Below are positions 62,646-64,000 of a DNA stretch of 64,000 nucleotides, one piece after another (the stretch's first letter is position 1; every line of letters begins with the position of its first letter). The DNA is from Malurus cyaneus samueli (taxonomy: Eukaryota; Chordata; Aves; Passeriformes; Maluridae), in assembly GCA_009741485.1 (NCBI GenBank), contig CM019236.1, positions 49,031,859 to 49,095,858 of the forward strand, written 5' to 3'. The notes beneath the pieces are model-generated. The model was given only the letters and a program-made list of their open reading frames with translations. It ran no database searches and was not told the origin of the DNA. The translations under genes were made by a program, and so were the position numbers.

Positions 62646-64000
62646 TTTCCTTGATAGTTTATAAGAATCACAGTTAGTTCACATTTTCTTTTGTCTGTCT
62701 CCTAGCTCTGCTCAATTTCTTCTCAGTTTCAAATGACTGTAATGCCAAAGGAAGATGTCTGGATTTGGCTAAGTTTCACTGAATGTTCACATGGCTTTTG
62801 GAATCTAGATGGCAAGCAGATCTTTAACCTTCTCAAGCCAAAAATAAAAATTGCAAAAGAAGTTTGAGTAAACCTCCTCCTGCAAGGGAAATAAACAACT
62901 TCTGTGAGAGTCTTGACACTGAGACAGCTTACATACTAAAAGCAATCTGCAGGAGCTTTTTGGATGTGGGGTGGTTTTTGCTTGTTTTGCTTTGTTTTGT
63001 TTTTCTTTTTGACTAGAAGCAGGTGGTTGCGTATAATGCCAGCTGGAAATAAAAGTCCATACTTATGATATACATCAGCAGAAATGAGGAAAGAGCTGGC
63101 ATGATCAAGAAAATGTTCTATGTTAATTCAACTTTAAATTGAAGGATTCTTTATCTTTCATGTTAAAATAGGCTATAGAAAAGTACAAAAGAACAGACTT
63201 TTGACTCATAATTTGATTATTTGATTTATTCAACTGTACCAAATTGTCATGAAGCAGAAGTGTTGAATTAAGAGACTGAAAACAGGTTGCTACTGTAGTC
63301 AGGCAATATAAATCAGAGAAATCCTCTTGACACCATTCTGTTGCTCCTGGTTACACTAGAAAATTTGATAAATGAATCTAGGTTTTTTACTTTCTACTAA
63401 GTAGGCTACAGTGGAAATAAGCAGAACTTATGTTTTAATTATTTCTTATCTTGTGGCATACTTTTTACTCTGGATTGCTTTAATATTTACACTGCTAACT
63501 GAGCTGCAGAACATGAAAATATACATCCTGGAAGAAAAGGAAAAAAGGCAAATGTAAATCTGTAACCTTGAAGAAGTCTGCCTATTTGTACTCATGGCAT
63601 TTGCAAATCAGCAACATCACCTCCTCACACTGTAGCCAAAAACAATGGATTTAAAGCATTGTGCATAAGCTGTGTAGCATCTGTGAAGAAGGTTGTCACT
63701 CTGTACACACATTAGTAATTTTGATCTTTCAGAAAACAAATATTGCTTCTTAATGAAATCATGATGCCATTTGATACTGAAAGCAATAGTTTGGCTTCAT
63801 TACATTGGCACTGTCTAAGTAGAAGTAAATTGTAACACTGATCTGTTGAGCTTACAGCCATATGTAGAAGTTGGCTTTTGAGCAAGTACACGTTGATAAC
63901 CAAGTTTCTCATGTTTGTGGCAGGGATGCCATAGTGCAGATAATTAAAATTATTCATCACACTTACTGAAATCTGTTTGCAAGCACATGTAGTTCATATG
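62646..64000. other. Unique intergenic flank, no gene seen
   Basis: AT-rich. An 82-codon minus-strand frame at 63712-63960 is not recognised. There is a T/G-rich stretch at 62966-63010. No repeat family identified. Confidence 0.5.

Noticed and set aside
1..64000. CRISPR arrays, operons, tRNA or rRNA genes
   Set aside because: None seen. The sequence is vertebrate nuclear DNA, and no regularly spaced repeats or tRNA-like A and B boxes were recognised by eye.

Overview
This window looks like a piece of an avian nuclear genome. It is AT-rich, intron- and intergenic-dominated vertebrate DNA. It carries several CR1 LINE fragments, most with the characteristic bird-type 3' end (close to 'gaatcatagaat' when read on the minus strand), and three fragments of one common avian endogenous-retrovirus LTR family. 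The single convincing protein-coding gene is LINGO2. Its 606-codon reading frame lies uninterrupted in one exon at 53199-55019 on the + strand. In chicken this gene lies on the Z chromosome, so Z linkage is likely here, but that is an inference from established synteny and not something the window shows.

Layout. Positions 1 to about 53162 are best read as the distal part of the very large 5'UTR intron(s) upstream of the LINGO2 coding exon. No ORF there resembles a known protein. The segment contains five CR1 pieces (7838-8319 +, 21861-22390 +, 25597-25629 -, 30487-31265 -, 39785-40992 +), three LTR pieces all in + orientation (about 16743-17555, 18437-18835, 47876-48370), homopolymer and AT-rich tracts, and one well-framed candidate non-coding exon (41243-41330, acceptor 'tttcag', donor 'aag|gtaagt'). 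The LINGO2 coding exon is followed by a long AT-rich 3'UTR with candidate poly(A) signals at 55974 and 57572. Beyond that comes a minus-strand CR1 (about 58590-59628) and otherwise featureless sequence to 64000.

Two regions are probably assembly artefacts. About 25.79-27.25 kb is an indel-rich, CpG-enriched second copy of about 24.75-25.76 kb, and it leads into a 546-N gap at 28328-28873. Likewise 60.44-62.65 kb holds the same roughly 0.5-0.9 kb sequence three times around a 25-N gap at 61862-61886. The middle copy is full of single-base indels, as expected from an unpolished long read used for gap filling.

I found no previously undescribed biological system. The most useful leads are the candidate 5'UTR exon(s), the tandem splice acceptors of the LINGO2 coding exon, the start-codon choice, and the two false duplications.
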